A stretch of DNA of 64,000 nucleotides from an uncultured Algimonas sp. GTDB taxonomy: Bacteria; Pseudomonadota; Alphaproteobacteria; Caulobacterales; Maricaulaceae. Every line of letters begins with the position of its first letter. Positions within the stretch are counted from its first letter, which is position 1. Positions 9,537 to 18,143 of this stretch are shown piece after piece. Below the pieces are notes generated by a model. The model was not told the origin of the DNA. It did not search any database and saw only the letters and a list, made by a program, of their open reading frames with translations. The stretch is from the NCBI RefSeq assembly GCF_947498175.1, contig NZ_CANMJB010000002.1:310001-374000 (forward strand), given 5' to 3'. The position numbers and the translations under genes were made by a program.

Positions 9537-10271
9537 CTATCTTGGCCTATAGACATTTAAGAGCCATTGATCAAAAGATACGATTGCGTTCCCCGTGTAT
9601 TCAATTGCGCGAGTTACATCTCCAGGGATTTGAGCTATTTCTTCAAGCGTTGAATACAATTCGAACTCTTGAGTAATGGCTACAGATAGCACTACTGCAC
9701 CAGGCAGCTGTATAAAAGGAGAGGTCAAAGCAATCACGCCGGCTCCGACTATAATATCCCCTAAGGCATTAATAACGTTTTCTGCGCTTCCCGAATTTAA
9801 AGCAACGAGCACGTCTGCAACATCACCGGCGGAATTTATTGTTTTTAAAGCTTTAAGTACATCAGTTGTCTTAAAGAATCTATCTCCTATTTTGATCTCG
9901 GAAACTTTGTCTTTGGCCGTTTCGACAATGGCTTCGAGTACCTTGGCAAGATTTTTAGCATCGCTCAGGTCATGATTATCTTTTTGCGGGGGGCTTTCAT
10001 AATACCAGTCACCCGATTCATAATCTAGCGTGTCTAAACCGGTGTCCCAATTTATGAACAAGCTATGCGTTCCAGCATATCCACCATATGTTCCTGTTGC
10101 GATTACAGCATCGCGTTCCATGTCTACAAATGCTTGAAATTCCTCGTCGCTCCAGCGACCATCCGCGTCTGTGTCAGCGGCGGCAAAGGTATCTTCAGAG
10201 ATAGAAGGGAAACTCGCTTGCAGCTCTTCAAAAGATACATATCCGTCGCCGTCTGCATCGAGATTTCCCAT
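9537..10271 (-). CDS. EF-hand protein with hydrophobic C-terminal region, unknown function
   Basis: The 244 residues begin with two canonical EF-hand loops: DADGDGYVSFEE (about residues 5–16) and DTDADGRWSDEE (about 34–45), each with acidic residues at loop positions 1, 3, 5 and 12. A Tyr/Trp/Asp-rich linker follows, then helical segments with AKNLAKVLEAIVETAKDKV. A largely hydrophobic stretch near residues 165–205 (ALGDIIVGAGVIALTSPFIQ, then PGAVVLSVAITQEF) could form a membrane-inserting hairpin. There is no signal peptide. No family is recognised. Codon use is A+T-rich and foreign to the region. Together with the small membrane protein downstream, it could be a calcium-dependent pore-forming effector with its immunity protein; alternatively it is a cytoplasmic calcium-responsive protein. 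Confidence 0.65.
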   Translation of the reverse strand: MGNLDADGDGYVSFEELQASFPSISEDTFAAADTDADGRWSDEEFQAFVDMERDAVIATGTYGGYAGTHSLFINWDTGLDTLDYESGDWYYESPPQKDNHDLSDAKNLAKVLEAIVETAKDKVSEIKIGDRFFKTTDVLKALKTINSAGDVADVLVALNSGSAENVINALGDIIVGAGVIALTSPFIQLPGAVVLSVAITQEFELYSTLEEIAQIPGDVTRAIEYTGNAIVSFDQWLLNVYRPR

Positions 10272-10600
10272 AGCAACACCTTATAATGTATCCTTGTAGT
10301 AGCTCATTATACAACATCAGTAATGTTTTGAAAATAGCTAATGTCTGATGCTGGGCTCTAAAGATGCTTGTCTTAGAATTTTAAAGGCTGCTTTATTTTA
10401 AAGGCATCGTTCCGTTGATGCTATCTATTGAATATTTTATAGTTTTTGCTGGAGCAGTAACTTTTATCATGATCCGTCACCCTATCACTACCTCGTTTGT
10501 CTATCATGATAGATGTCTGCGACTAAGCCTTATAGGTTTTGTCGATAGCGATTGTGAGCGGAGTCCAGATAGCTGCCAAGCAACCTTTCTGGCTTTTTAG
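10272..10600. other. A+T-rich intergenic stretch upstream of the EF-hand gene
   Basis: It holds the likely minus-strand promoter of the EF-hand gene at 10306–10334 and otherwise no convincing gene. A 61-codon plus-strand frame at 10415–10600 has no ribosome site and no recognisable features and is not called. The A+T bias fades at about 10600, where palindromic repeats begin. Confidence 0.5.
10306..10334 (-). promoter_or_regulatory. Candidate promoter of the EF-hand gene
   Basis: On the minus strand a perfect TATAAT (10311–10306) stands 17 bases after TTTTCA (10334–10329) and about 35 bases before the start codon. AAGG lies just before the ATG. The strong -10 suggests the acquired gene is expressed by the housekeeping sigma factor. 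Confidence 0.55.
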
Positions 10601-10623
10601 AGCTCCACCTTAATCAGGTCTTG

Positions 10624-10651
10624 ATCCCGACTTTCGTCGGGGTGAGCGGAG
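10624..10651 (+). repeat. Palindromic repeat (REP-like) left of the GIY-YIG gene, copy 1
   Basis: CCCGAC-TTTC-GTCGGG at 10626–10641 is followed by GTGAGCGG. The same unit occurs with nearly the same sequence at 11087 and inverted inside valS at 46102. Confidence 0.75.
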
Positions 10652-10678
10652 TAGGGATGGGATATCGTTCTAAATCTT

Positions 10679-10708
10679 CCGCTCATTCTGGCGGACGCCG
10701 GAATCCAG
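10679..10708 (-). repeat. Palindromic repeat left of the GIY-YIG gene, inverted variant
   Basis: CCGCTCAT starts the element, followed by the imperfect hairpin TTCTGGCG-GA-CGCCGGAA and ATCCAG. Read on the minus strand it has the layout of the 10624 and 11087 copies (CTGGAT, stem, ATGAGCGG) with a different stem sequence. Confidence 0.6.
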
Positions 10709-10721
10709 GATTACCCTCTTC

Positions 10722-11084
10722 ATGCTGACCTCCGGCTTCTGCACCTACATCGCCACGAACAAGCGGAACGGCACGCTCTATACCGGTCACACCGACGATA
10801 TCGGGATGCGGGGTCTCCAGCATTTGCACGGCACGTTCGACGGGTTTTCCAAGCGATATGGGTGCAGGCATATCGTCTGGTTTGAGGAGCATGTGTCGCG
10901 GGACGAGGCGTTCGTGCGCGAGCGGCGGATCAAGGAATGGCGGCGGAGCTGGAAGCTGGAATTGATCGAGCGTTTCAATCCGCATTGGATCGATGTGCTG
11001 GCGTCTCCGGTTTGGCCGCTGCCGGATGCGCAGGTGTTTCCGGAGTTTTATGAGCGATGTCTAACGTTTGCGCTTCCCCGGTAG
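10722..11084 (+). CDS. GIY-YIG family nuclease, stand-alone
   Basis: The 120-residue protein is a single-domain GIY-YIG protein of the UvrC-N/YhbQ-like kind: CTYIATNKRNGTLYTGHTDD supplies the two motif strands, followed by a conserved Arg (GMRGLQHLHG), Tyr/Lys in SKRYG and the catalytic-type Glu in DEAFVRERRIKEWRR. Such proteins nick DNA or RNA structures or are domesticated. It is framed on both sides by palindromic repeats of one family, an arrangement that suggests the gene moves with, or acts on, these repeats. The G+C content is higher than the island to its left. Confidence 0.85.
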   Translation: MLTSGFCTYIATNKRNGTLYTGHTDDIGMRGLQHLHGTFDGFSKRYGCRHIVWFEEHVSRDEAFVRERRIKEWRRSWKLELIERFNPHWIDVLASPVWPLPDAQVFPEFYERCLTFALPR

Positions 11085-11086
11085 CT

Positions 11087-11114
11087 GGATCCCGACTTTC
11101 GTCGGGATGAGCGG
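11087..11114 (+). repeat. Palindromic repeat right of the GIY-YIG gene, copy 2
   Basis: The core ATCCCGAC-TTTC-GTCGGGAT (11089–11108) is a perfect hairpin with ATGAGCGG overlapping its end. All 28 bases from 11087 to 11114 equal the reverse complement of 46102–46129 inside valS. Confidence 0.85.
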
Positions 11115-12067
11115 GAAATAGATGCGCTTATCTTCGCTTTCGACCGTCCGTCCATAAACCCATCCTCGCCTATCCACGCGAAGGGGCGGGCGTAGCCTCT
11201 TGTTTCTCCCGCCTTTCCGAAAAAGTTCGACAATCATATCCTTGCCACCGCCCTTTGCCCCTATTTTCACTCCCGTCCACTGCGCGGCACGGGGAGAGGT
11301 ACGAGCTCTTCGGGTGCGGTGGATGGATGAGCGAGGGCTTCGGGGCCCGTGGCGGACGAAAATGGAGGACGGGACGCTCTGGGTGCGTATTTCCGGCCTC
11401 TTCCGCATCGCTTCCCGGCTGAGGCGCGTGGACCGTGGTGTAGCAGACCACCGACCCGCACCCCGGTCGGGGCGGCGGATCCCCGGGGCGGGACTGAGGT
11501 GCGATCGTACCGCGCGGATGTCCCTTCCGATCCTCGTCGACCCTGTCGCTGGCCGGTTTCGACCGCGTTAGCGCTTAAGATCCCGGGGCGGGTTTCGTTT
11601 TCGAACCCGATCCGGGGGAGGCCGCGGCGCCCCCAAAAGGGGTCAATCGCGACCGGCGTGAGACAGGGGATCGGCGACAGAGCGGAGCTTGGTTCGTTCG
11701 ACCGCGCGGGCGTCGTCCCAAGCGTAAAACGGTAACTCTTCTGTTCTTCCATCGCTGGGAGGACGCCCGCGCCCCGTGCCACTCCCGATGGGAGCCAAGG
11801 CACCGACCGCACTCCCGCCGGGCCAGGCCGCCCGGTCGCACCTGAGGTCGTGTCCGATGATAGCATGTCGCAGACCACACACCACAAACCACGCACCACC
11901 GAGTGCGGGCGACGCGCCGCCCGTCCAACCTTACCCATCCTGTAAGCCCTCACCCCGGGTCGAGGAAAGGGAGACAGGGGAATGATGGGGCGTCGTGCAC
12001 ATACTGAACGATTGTCATCTTCGTCGGTGCCTTTAAGGTTGGCGAGTTCAAGAAAAGGGGATTTTGC
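11115..12067. other. About 950 bp without a credible gene, G+C-rich and full of hairpins; possible structured RNA locus
   Basis: No frame here has a family, a ribosome site or natural composition; the longest (228 codons, minus strand, 11267–11953) reads as Arg/Gly/Pro-rich shadow sequence. Hairpins are frequent: CGGGTT…AACCCG at 11589–11609, CCCC-GGTC-GGGG near 11463, the 15-bp stem at 11704–11772, a nested stem at 11776–11803, and CCGGGC…GCCCGG near 11820–11840. I looked for tmRNA, RNase P RNA, SRP RNA and intron domain V signatures and did not find them. The last 60 bases hold the leader of the gene at 12068, with AAGGGG as its ribosome site. Confidence 0.45.
11704..11772. repeat. Long inverted repeat, 15 bp with one mismatch
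   Basis: GCGCGGGCGTC (11704–11714) pairs with GACGCCCGCGC (11762–11772), and TCCC with GGGA inside it after a single G/G mismatch, enclosing a 37-base loop. It is directly followed by a nested hairpin (GTGCC…GGCAC with CTCCC-GAT-GGGAG inside, 11776–11803). It looks like RNA structure rather than a transposon end. Confidence 0.6.
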
Positions 12068-12649
12068 ATGACCAGATCATTCATGCTCGGCGCGATGATC
12101 GTCGGAGCGATGGCGACCTATCCGCTGGCGGCGGCGGACGAGACCGAGGCGGCCGACGCACCCGTCCATCCGGTCGTGGCCGCGATGGCGGAACTGAAGC
12201 CGCTCATGGGCGAATTCGTCGTGACCGGGACGCAGAACGAGGCGGACGGGTCCGTCACCCCCCACGTGCCGAGCCGGGCCACGGGCGAGGCGACGGTCGG
12301 CAAGGTGGGGCTGTTGCTGAAGACGGCGGTGAATGCGGGCTATGGCCAGCCCATCACGACCCATGTCACGCTCGCCTACGACCAATATCGGAATGTCTAC
12401 CGGATCGCCGTGCTCGACAATATGAGCGGCCTGCTCGACATCTATGAAGGCACGGTCGAGGACGGCGTGCTCAGCGCGGACAATCTGCGCACCGATACCT
12501 ATTACATGAACGGCGACATGAAGGTCCATTTCCGCCTGGTCTGGGACATGACCGGGCCGGTCATCGACTATGACGTCGATGCCAGCATCGATGGCGGCGA
12601 GACCTGGATGCCCTACATGATGATGGAAATGACTCCGACCGACACCTAA
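12068..12649 (+). CDS. Secreted DUF1579-like protein
   Basis: The 193-residue protein has a cleavable signal peptide (MTRSFMLGAMIVGAMATYPLAAA). The mature part contains ELKPLMGEFVVTGTQ near the start, then beta-strand-rich sequence with THVTLAYDQYRNVYRIAVLD and HFRLVWDMTG, a lipocalin-like layout like DUF1579 proteins, which are of unknown function and often secreted. The family assignment is tentative. The start has a good AAGGGG ribosome site. Its stop overlaps by four bases the stop of the convergent PhoD gene. Confidence 0.6.
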   Translation: MTRSFMLGAMIVGAMATYPLAAADETEAADAPVHPVVAAMAELKPLMGEFVVTGTQNEADGSVTPHVPSRATGEATVGKVGLLLKTAVNAGYGQPITTHVTLAYDQYRNVYRIAVLDNMSGLLDIYEGTVEDGVLSADNLRTDTYYMNGDMKVHFRLVWDMTGPVIDYDVDASIDGGETWMPYMMMEMTPTDT

Positions 12650-14313
12650 CCCAGCGCGATCCGTCCGCCGGTCGGCGTCAAGGTCGTCGTGCGGATGACC
12701 GTGGAGCGCCGGGACGGGGCGAGCACGTCGCCCGAGGCGACGAAGTCGGCGCGGCCTGTCTCCCGGGTCAGCACGACGCGGACATAGCCCTGGTGGAAAT
12801 TGTCGGTCCAGACGACTTCGGGCAGCGCGGTTTCGAAGTGCCGGTCGAGCGCGGCGGAGAGTGCTTCGCCGTAGCCGCTCTCCACGAAGTCGCCGGGTGA
12901 GGACACGCCCGCCGTGCCCAGCTCAACGCCCATCGGTGTGCCCGAGGCGTCGGACAGATCGTTGATCCAGAAACTGTGGCTGTCGCCCGTCAGGAAGACG
13001 AGATCGCGGGCGCCTGCGCCTGCGGCCAGATCGTAGACCCGCTCGCGCGCCGCCGGATAGCCGTCCCACGTGTCGGTGTAGAAGGGCAGGCCCCAGCGCC
13101 CCTTCCAGGCCACATGGGCGAAGGCTTTGCGGGCGGCCTCGGTCTCGAATGTTGACGGTTTGGCCGCGAGCGGGGTTACGTCCGGGACCAGCATGCGCGC
13201 GATCGGGCTGGCATTGCCGATCAGGCGCCAAGGCTGGCCGTCGCGTGTGGACGCGGTGAGCGCGTCGCCGAGGAAGGCGTGCATCTCGTCCGACAGCATG
13301 CGGCGGTCGGGGTCGTTGACCACGTCGGCCATGAAGCGGTCGCGCGACGCGGCGTCGGTGATGCGGTCTTCCCAGTCGCCATAGTCGATCTGCTCATGGC
13401 GGCCCGTATGGCGCGATTCCAGCGTGACGAGTGTCGCCAGATCGCCGAAGCGGTAGCCGCGCCAGAAGGCGCGTCGGCCCAAATCGGTGCCAGGATCGCG
13501 GACCGGCAGCCACTCGTAATAGGCCTGGAGCGCCGCCGCTCGGCGGGCTTCCCAGTCGCCTTCCTCGTCAGGCTGGTGGTTCTGCGCTCCGCCGGTCCAA
13601 GGGTTGTTGGTGACCTCGTGATCGTCCCAACAGGCGACGAACGGGTGCGCCGCGTGCATGGCCTGGCTTTGCGGGTCGGATTTGTACTGGGCGTGGCGCG
13701 TGCGGTAATCCGCCAGGGTGATGATTTCACCCGCCGGTTCATGCACGCGGCCCAGCACCTTCGCCGTATCCGCGCCCCAGCCGTCCGCGCCATATTCGTA
13801 GATATAATCGCCTGTATGCAGGACGATGTCGATCTCCGGGTCTTCGGCGATCAGCCCGTAGGCGTTGAAATGCCCGAACGCATAGTTGGAACAAGAGACG
13901 AGCGCGATGCCGAGCCGTTCCACGCGGCCGTCCGGCAGCGTGCGGGTGCGGCCGGTGGGCGAGGCTTCGCCGCGGCAGGTGAAGCCGTAATGGTAGCGGC
14001 GGCCCGGCTGCAACCCGTGCGGGACGGCCTTGACCGTGAAGTCGCGCGACGCGTCGGTCGTGACGGTTCCGCGCTGGACGGGTTGGGTCAGGGCGGCGTC
14101 CTCGGCGATGATCCACTCAACCGTCTCGCGCACAGAGCTTGGCTCGACGCGTGTCCAGAGGACGAGGCTGTCGGTCTGCGGATCTCCGCTGGCGACGCCG
14201 TGGCGGAAGACTTGCGGGGCTACAGGCGCGGGTGTTCCGGTGGTCGTCGCGCAGGCGCTGAGCGTCCCGGCAGCGAGAAGGGCGACGCCTTCGCGGCGGT
14301 TGAGGGTCGGCAT
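12646..14313 (-). CDS. phoD: PhoD-type alkaline phosphatase/phosphodiesterase
   Basis: The 555-residue protein has an export signal and a lipobox-like LSAC near residue 20, an N-terminal Ig-like PhoD domain (FRHGVASGDPQTDSLVLWTR), and the metallophosphatase core: SCSNYAFGHFNAY, HTGDYIYEYG, CWDDHEVTNN, IGNASPIA and TGDSHSFWIND. PhoD enzymes are Fe/Ca phosphomonoesterases or phosphodiesterases that release phosphate outside the cytoplasm. No clear twin-Arg signal is seen (the N-terminus reads NRREGVALLAAG, a weak Tat-like form). It lies 58 bases behind the TonB receptor gene on the same strand, suggesting one operon for using phosphorylated compounds. I saw no convincing Pho box. Confidence 0.9.
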   Translation of the reverse strand: MPTLNRREGVALLAAGTLSACATTTGTPAPVAPQVFRHGVASGDPQTDSLVLWTRVEPSSVRETVEWIIAEDAALTQPVQRGTVTTDASRDFTVKAVPHGLQPGRRYHYGFTCRGEASPTGRTRTLPDGRVERLGIALVSCSNYAFGHFNAYGLIAEDPEIDIVLHTGDYIYEYGADGWGADTAKVLGRVHEPAGEIITLADYRTRHAQYKSDPQSQAMHAAHPFVACWDDHEVTNNPWTGGAQNHQPDEEGDWEARRAAALQAYYEWLPVRDPGTDLGRRAFWRGYRFGDLATLVTLESRHTGRHEQIDYGDWEDRITDAASRDRFMADVVNDPDRRMLSDEMHAFLGDALTASTRDGQPWRLIGNASPIARMLVPDVTPLAAKPSTFETEAARKAFAHVAWKGRWGLPFYTDTWDGYPAARERVYDLAAGAGARDLVFLTGDSHSFWINDLSDASGTPMGVELGTAGVSSPGDFVESGYGEALSAALDRHFETALPEVVWTDNFHQGYVRVVLTRETGRADFVASGDVLAPSRRSTVIRTTTLTPTGGRIALG

Positions 14314-14371
14314 GGGGCGCTCCTTTGAAAGAGGATGAGGGCAGGCCGGAGCCTGCCCTCATGGACGTGGA

Positions 14372-16753
14372 TTAGAAGTCGGCGGTGGCCGTGAAGGTGA
14401 CGGTGCGCGGTGCCGAGACCCAGGCGCCATTGCCGGAAATGCCGGCCAGCCAGTCATTGTCGAACACATTGTTCACGACTAGCCGCAGGTCGAGCGCGTC
14501 CAGTTCCGACGAAATCCGCCCCGCATTGACCCCGATATACAGGTCGCTATCGACATAGCCGTCCGCTTCCCATGTGTTAGACAGATTGACGGCGCGGTCG
14601 CCGACGAACTTGGTCGAAAAGCCTGCGAAGATCGTGTCGCTCGCATAGTCCAGGCTGACCACGCCCATCGTCTCGGCAATGCCCGGCACGCGGTTGCCCA
14701 CGAAGATACCCGCCGCCCGGTCGAGCGTGGCGTCACCCGTGCCGAGAACGCTCGCGTCGATATAGGTGAACGAGGTGTAGAGGCTCAGCGTATCGGTCAG
14801 CCTGGCGCCGCCCGCGAATTCGATGCCGCTCGATTCGATGCCGCCGCCATTGATGAAACCTCCGTTGGACGCTTCGAGGTAGTCGATTCCGTCCACGGTC
14901 TCGGTCGGCGCCGGGAACAGCCGATTGTCGAAATTCGTGTCGAACCAGGTCAAGGCGGCATTGAACCGCTCGCCATCGTAACGGCCGCCGATCTCGATGT
15001 TCTCGGAGGTTTCGCTCTCGGGCACGCCGGCCGCCGAATTGATGACTTCCAGCACCGTATCCGGGATCGCCTTGAAGTTTTCGGCATAGCCACCGAACAG
15101 CTCGACTCCTTCGATCTGACTCGGCGCGTAGGTGAAGCCGCCGGAGAACAGCACGTCGCTCTCCACATCGATCGAGAAATTTCGGTCCGCCCGGCCGGGC
15201 TCGAAGACATCGGAGCGTTCGAGCTCGTTGCTGAACTGCTTGATGCCGCCGCGCAGGGTCAGATCGCCGAAGGTGACGACGTCCTCGATATACCATTTGA
15301 AGGTCGTTTGCGGAAAGACGCGGTTGTATTGGGTCCAGTAAGCCTGTTCGTCGAACTCGAAGCCCACGCGCGTGTCGATGATGCGGTGCCAGTCGCGATA
15401 TTCGAACCGGGTCGCGTCCTCGTACCAGATGCCGCCGCGCAACGTGTTCAGGAACTGGCCAAACTCGGCCTCCCATTCGGCGTCGGCGGTGAAGCCGGTC
15501 CGCTCCTTCTGGTAATGGGTGTGGCGGTAGGATTGCACGGGTATGGCGCCAGCCGGATAACAGGCCGGATCGTATTCCGGACCCGCGCCGCCATAGGGAA
15601 AGGTGATCGAGCTGACACAGCCGTCGCGCGGGCTAAGCGCGACGCCCGCCGCGTTGACGAAATAGATGCGGCCGAGCGCGGCGCCGCCCTGGACCGATCG
15701 GTCGGTCAGTTCGCTCTGCGGCTGTCCGTCGCCGTCCGCCGTGACATCGACGATGTAGGGTGGCACCCAGTCGCCGCGGCCATCATTGTCGTGACGATAG
15801 ACGGACGCTTGGAGCAGCAGGCCCGGCACGACTTCCTTGTCGGCCTTCAGATAGGTGAAGAAATTCTCGCGCAAGGTGGACCAGCCCTTGCGGTAGAGCT
15901 GATCGACGTAGGGCAGGCCGGTCCATTCGGCGGTTAGCTGGTCGCTATTGGGATTGGACGCGAAGTCGGCTGCGGAGAAAAGGCGCTGGTAATTGTCCTC
16001 ATGGCTGTCGTCGAACGAGGCGTAGGCCGTCAGGTTCACGCCCACGACTTCGGAAGTAAGCTTCGCGGCAATATGGTCGCGACGGTTTTCCGCCGACTGG
16101 TTGACATGATCGGTCGCCGTCTGGCTCGACAGCGAAACCCAGAGCTTCGTTGTATCGTCGAGGAACAGCCCGGTATCGTAGCGCGCATAGAAACGTTGAG
16201 CATCGAAGTCGCCGAGCGTGCCCGACAAACGCAGCCGCGAATCGTCTAGCGGATCGGAGGTCATGAAGTTGAGCGTGCCACCCAGTGCTTCGTTGGACCG
16301 CGTGGCAATGTCCGCCGTGCCCTGGAAAACCTCGATCCCGTCCAGGTTCTGCGTGTCGATGAAGCGGTTGGCTTTCGAGCCGCCGCCGTAGTTCGACCCG
16401 CCATTGGGCATGCCGTCGACGGTGATGCCGATCTCCTGCGATCCGAGATTGGTCTGGAAACCGCGCAGGGCGACACCGGTGGACCAATCGTCGAAGCCGA
16501 ACGTGTCGCCTTCCTGGACCAGCACGCCGGGCAGACTGTCGATCTGCGACAGGACGGAGGTGACGGGCGATTGCTGCAGCGCCATTTCCTCGGTCGTGTC
16601 GGAGGATGAATAGGTCTGGGCCGTGCCGGTGACGATGATCTCGTCAGCTCCGGCATCCAGATAGATAGTCTCTGCCGGCGCCTGAGCGGTGGCCAAGGCC
16701 GGAAGAAGAGAAAGAGCGGCTACGCCGAGGCATAGTTTCGTTGTGGTGGTCAT
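14372..16753 (-). CDS. TonB-dependent receptor
   Basis: The 793-residue outer-membrane protein has a signal peptide (ending LATAQA), a plug domain with DSLPGVLVQEGDTFGFD, ALRGFQTNLGSQEIGITVDG and the LGGTLNFMTSDP end, and a 22-strand-type barrel ending in TADF with terminal Phe. A short DEIIVTGT segment stands in the TonB-box region. It imports a ligand too large for porins, driven by TonB. The pairing with PhoD downstream suggests a phosphorylated compound (phosphoester or phytate-like) rather than a siderophore, but the ligand is inference. Its leader is shared, divergently, with the radical SAM gene. Confidence 0.93.
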   Translation of the reverse strand: MTTTTKLCLGVAALSLLPALATAQAPAETIYLDAGADEIIVTGTAQTYSSSDTTEEMALQQSPVTSVLSQIDSLPGVLVQEGDTFGFDDWSTGVALRGFQTNLGSQEIGITVDGMPNGGSNYGGGSKANRFIDTQNLDGIEVFQGTADIATRSNEALGGTLNFMTSDPLDDSRLRLSGTLGDFDAQRFYARYDTGLFLDDTTKLWVSLSSQTATDHVNQSAENRRDHIAAKLTSEVVGVNLTAYASFDDSHEDNYQRLFSAADFASNPNSDQLTAEWTGLPYVDQLYRKGWSTLRENFFTYLKADKEVVPGLLLQASVYRHDNDGRGDWVPPYIVDVTADGDGQPQSELTDRSVQGGAALGRIYFVNAAGVALSPRDGCVSSITFPYGGAGPEYDPACYPAGAIPVQSYRHTHYQKERTGFTADAEWEAEFGQFLNTLRGGIWYEDATRFEYRDWHRIIDTRVGFEFDEQAYWTQYNRVFPQTTFKWYIEDVVTFGDLTLRGGIKQFSNELERSDVFEPGRADRNFSIDVESDVLFSGGFTYAPSQIEGVELFGGYAENFKAIPDTVLEVINSAAGVPESETSENIEIGGRYDGERFNAALTWFDTNFDNRLFPAPTETVDGIDYLEASNGGFINGGGIESSGIEFAGGARLTDTLSLYTSFTYIDASVLGTGDATLDRAAGIFVGNRVPGIAETMGVVSLDYASDTIFAGFSTKFVGDRAVNLSNTWEADGYVDSDLYIGVNAGRISSELDALDLRLVVNNVFDNDWLAGISGNGAWVSAPRTVTFTATADF

Positions 16754-16993
16754 TGTGTTCCCTCTGCGGTGCGATTTGCAGGGCGCCGCTAGTGGGGATG
16801 AGCAACAGCCTTATGATGCTGATGCGACCGATCGGTCATAAAAGATGGCCGGATTGTCACATTCGGGGTCTGAAAAGCCTGAGGGGTTTGTCCCCAAGCC
16901 AAATCCATACCGCTCTTGCAAGACAGGAATAAATTCCTTAGGGCACACAACTGCCTCCTTTGGGCCAATGGGAGCGTTGCGAAAGAGAGCGCC

Positions 16994-18121
16994 ATGGCCC
17001 GTCACACCCTATTGCCCTACCGCCAGCCCAAGCGCGATCTGCGCTTGCGGGAAAAAGGACGCGGGGCGCGCAGCAATGCGACGGGACGGTACGAGCCGCT
17101 GACCCGCGAGCAGACCGACGAGGATTGGGACGCGCTGCCGGACGAGGACCGACGGGCGCGGCGCACGACGGTCACGGTGGAGCGGCCCCGGACGATCATC
17201 AACAAGGTCGTGTCGCCCTATGTCGGCTTCACCCGCTCGATCAATCCGTATCGGGGCTGCGAACATGGCTGCGTCTACTGCTTCGCCCGGCCGACCCACG
17301 CCTATCACGGCCTGTCGCCGGGGCTGGACTTCGAAACGCGGCTGTTCGCCAAGCCGGACGCGGCGGACATGCTGCGGCGCGAGCTGTCGGCCCCGCGCTA
17401 CCGGCCGGTCCCGATCATGATCGGGACCAATACGGATGCCTATCAGCCCGAAGAGCGGGAGCGGCGCATCATGCGCGGCATCCTGGAGGTGCTGGCCGAC
17501 TTCCTTCATCCGGTCTCGATCCTGACCAAGTCGAACCTGATCACGCGCGATATCGACCTGCTGGCCCCGATGGCGCAGCGCGGCGTGGCGCGGGCGATGA
17601 TCTCGATCACGACGCAGGACCGGGGGCTGGCCCGCGCGATGGAGCCGCGCTGTCCCACGCCGGAGCGGCGGTTCGAGGCGATCGCCGCGCTGGCCGCGGT
17701 GGGCGTTCCGACCGGCGTCATGCTCGGCCCGATGATCCCGGGGCTGAACGATAGCGAGCTGGAGAGCATCATGGCGCGCGCGGCGGATCTGGGCGCGACC
17801 TACAGCGCCTATACCGTGCTGCGGTTGCCGCAGGAGGTCAGCCTGATCTTCCAGGAATGGCTGGCGGCGTTTGCGCCGACCCGCGCGCGGCGGATCATGC
17901 ACCATATCCGGACCATCAATGGCGGCCGGGACTATGATCCCGCCTGGGCGCGCGGCGAGGATAGCGAGGTCAGGACGCCGTTCCGCAAGCTGATCGCGCA
18001 GCGCTACTACATGGCGCAGAAGCGCTTCGGGATCACGGCACGCGAAGACCGGGTGCCGCTGGACGGCTCGCAGTTTCGCGTGCCGGAAAGCGTCACCGGG
18101 CAGGGGGACCTGTTCGGCTGA
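16994..18121 (+). CDS. PA0069-family radical SAM protein
   Basis: The 375-residue protein holds the radical SAM cluster motif CEHGCVYC (CxxxCxxC) inside NPYRGCEHGCVYCFARPTHA, followed by GTNTDAYQPEE, ILTKSNLITRDIDLL and a PMIPGLND segment, all typical of the PA0069/SplB-like family (COG1533). The N-terminus RGARSNATGRYEP is the family's usual opening. Function is not established; a relation to spore-photoproduct-lyase-type DNA repair has been suggested for the superfamily. The frame opens at 16916, but the ATG at 16994 has GAAAGAGAG upstream and fits homologues. It is divergent from the TonB receptor. Confidence 0.9.
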   Translation: MARHTLLPYRQPKRDLRLREKGRGARSNATGRYEPLTREQTDEDWDALPDEDRRARRTTVTVERPRTIINKVVSPYVGFTRSINPYRGCEHGCVYCFARPTHAYHGLSPGLDFETRLFAKPDAADMLRRELSAPRYRPVPIMIGTNTDAYQPEERERRIMRGILEVLADFLHPVSILTKSNLITRDIDLLAPMAQRGVARAMISITTQDRGLARAMEPRCPTPERRFEAIAALAAVGVPTGVMLGPMIPGLNDSELESIMARAADLGATYSAYTVLRLPQEVSLIFQEWLAAFAPTRARRIMHHIRTINGGRDYDPAWARGEDSEVRTPFRKLIAQRYYMAQKRFGITAREDRVPLDGSQFRVPESVTGQGDLFG

Positions 18122-18143
18122 AAGAGACTTCGGATACCGCATA

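Noticed and set aside
10415-10600. 61-codon plus-strand frame in the A+T-rich island
   Set aside because: No ribosome site, no family, and random-looking hydrophobic start. It may be chance in A+T-rich DNA.
11267-11953. 228-codon minus-strand frame in the hairpin-rich region
   Set aside because: Low-quality composition (Arg, Gly, Pro, Ser), no ribosome site and no family. The region reads better as structured non-coding DNA.
16754-16993. Pho box upstream of the TonB receptor and phoD
   Set aside because: Isolated TGTCA-like half sites exist, but no pair with correct spacing was found.
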